Assembly: GCF_001741865.1 (NCBI RefSeq)
Contig: NZ_CP017147.1
Location: 957,001 to 1,021,000 of the forward strand
Length of the DNA: 64,000 bases
Direction: 5' to 3'
From: Bosea vaviloviae
GTDB taxonomy: Bacteria; Pseudomonadota; Alphaproteobacteria; Rhizobiales; Beijerinckiaceae
The first letter of the stretch is position 1. Every line of letters starts with the position of its first letter. A program made the position numbers and the translations under genes. This document shows, one piece after another, positions 63,107-64,000 of this stretch. The notes beneath the pieces are model-generated. The model was not told the origin of the DNA, did no database searches, and saw nothing but the letters and a program-made list of their open reading frames with translations.

Positions 63107-64000
63107 CGCGGCCGCTCCCGCGACAAGGTGCGCTTCAGGCCTTCGGTATCGTTTTCGATCGGGGGCTGGGGCTCGAGTGCGCGCAGCCGCTCCTCGCGTT
63201 CCTCGCGCTCACGCCGGGCCGCGCCCTCATAGGCCATGACGATGCGGCGCACGAGATCGTGACGGACGACGTCGCCCTCCTCGAACTTGGCATAGCCGAC
63301 GCCCTCGACGCCCGAGAGCAGCTTGACGGCCTCGATCAGGCCCGAGCGCTGGCCCGGCGGCAGGTCGATCTGGGTCGGGTCGCCGGTGATGATCATGCGC
63401 GAGCCCTCGCCGAGGCGGGTCAGGAACATCTTCATCTGGACCGAGGTCGCGTTCTGGGCCTCGTCGAGCAGCACGACGGCGTTGGTCAGCGTGCGTCCGC
63501 GCATGAAGGCGAGCGGCGCGATCTCGATCATGCCGGTCTGCAGGGCGCGCTCGACATGGCGGGCCTCCATGAAGTCGTTCAGCGCGTCGTAGATCGGCCG
63601 CAGGTAAGGGTCGACCTTCTCGCGCATGTCGCCGGGCAGGAAGCCGAGCCGCTCGCCGGCTTCGACAGCCGGGCGCGACAGCACCATGCGCTCGACCACG
63701 CCCTGCTCGATCAGCGAGACGGCATGGCCGACGGCGAGCCAGGTCTTGCCGGTGCCGGCCGGGCCTTCGGCGAGGACGAGTTCGTTGCGCTTGAGCTGGC
63801 GCAGATAGGCGTCCTGCGCCGCGTTGCGGGCGCGCACCGGTCCGCGCTTGCGCGTCACGATCGCGTCGAAAGAGGCCTTGCCGGCGTCGGCGGCCGGGAA
63901 GAAGGAGCGCTGCACATTGCTCTCCTCGATCGCGCCATCGACCTCACCGAGGGTGACGGAAGCGCCGGCCTTGGCCCGCGTATAAAGCGTCTTCAGCACG
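63103..64000 (-). CDS. phoH: PhoH-family ATPase (5' end outside the window)
   Basis: Partial: 298 residues are visible and the frame remains open to the window edge, so the start lies beyond it. The P-loop is [24 protein letters not shown], Walker B is [43 protein letters not shown], and [23 protein letters not shown] closes the PhoH domain. It lies upstream of ybeY in the standard phoH-ybeY-corC-lnt order. Role probably RNA-related ATPase. Confidence 0.94.
   Translation of the reverse strand, partial: VLKTLYTRAKAGASVTLGEVDGAIEESNVQRSFFPAADAGKASFDAIVTRKRGPVRARNAAQDAYLRQLKRNELVLAEGPAGTGKTWLAVGHAVSLIEQGVVERMVLSRPAVEAGERLGFLPGDMREKVDPYLRPIYDALNDFMEARHVERALQTGMIEIAPLAFMRGRTLTNAVVLLDEAQNATSVQMKMFLTRLGEGSRMIITGDPTQIDLPPGQRSGLIEAVKLLSGVEGVGYAKFEEGDVVRHDLVRRIVMAYEGAARREREEREERLRALEPQPPIENDTEGLKRTLSRERPR

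Overview
The window looks like core chromosome of an alphaproteobacterium of the order Hyphomicrobiales (Rhizobiales). It is GC-rich, and its gene order matches the origin-proximal region of that group: parB-parA-rsmG-mnmG-mnmE, rho-hemJ-hemE, an intergenic origin, then a PPDK/PEP-synthase regulator-maf-aroE-coaE-dnaQ-(terC)-secB-Tim44-mltA. The dispersed palindromes and the lnt/XRE/metK/trmB and rimP-to-pnp blocks also fit. A Bosea-like genus is my guess from overall feel, not something the sequence proves. I found no tRNA, rRNA, CRISPR array, transposase or phage gene.

Layout. 1-9.6 kb: amtB, a small monooxygenase-fold protein, ftsK behind a CtrA-type box, lolA, xth, a cyclic-nucleotide-binding protein and response regulator divergent from an L,D-transpeptidase, and the PLP protein YggS. 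9.6-13.9 kb: leuS-lptE-holA. 13.9-19.6 kb: the leftward mnmE, mnmG, rsmG-parA, parB segregation and tRNA-modification block. 19.7-24.7 kb: a thioredoxin-domain protein, rho, hemJ, hemE. 24.73-25.30 kb: the probable chromosome origin. 25.3-29 kb: rightward regulator-maf-aroE-coaE-dnaQ. 29-34.7 kb: terC, secB, Tim44-like, mltA-Smr-XRE and a PfkB kinase. 35-36.5 kb: a PNPOx-fold protein and an alpha/beta hydrolase.

36.6-64 kb is a mostly leftward information-processing and envelope cluster: phoH-ybeY-corC-lnt, an XRE regulator, metK, trmB, rimP-nusA-ylxR-infB, rbfA-truB, then rpsO and pnp. Two insertions break the usual order. A DUF2336 gene on the other strand lies between trmB and rimP. About 9 kb of accessory genes (HxlR and NAD(P)-binding protein, Atu4866-type protein and AraC regulator, a chemoreceptor, and a sugar ABC importer lacking its ATPase) separates truB from rpsO. 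A 72-bp remnant of the 3' end of truB lies at the far end of the ABC operon and records how that operon arrived.

Replication and segregation signals tie the first 37 kb together. The hemE-side origin has a perfect TTAA-N7-TTAAC CtrA box, a TTGTCCACA DnaA-type box, eight GANTC (CcrM) sites and a 15/16 parS. A 16/16 parS lies in rsmG, a symmetric parS between mnmG and mnmE, and weaker ones at 1.5, 16.6 and 36.6 kb. With parA/parB and ftsK nearby, this reads as a Caulobacter-like, cell-cycle-controlled origin and centromere region. I did not find a clearly new multi-gene system. The most unusual items are the truB remnant, an unexplained leftward terminator at 55.9 kb, the paired-hairpin block at 34.7 kb and the long perfect inverted repeat at 49.7 kb.
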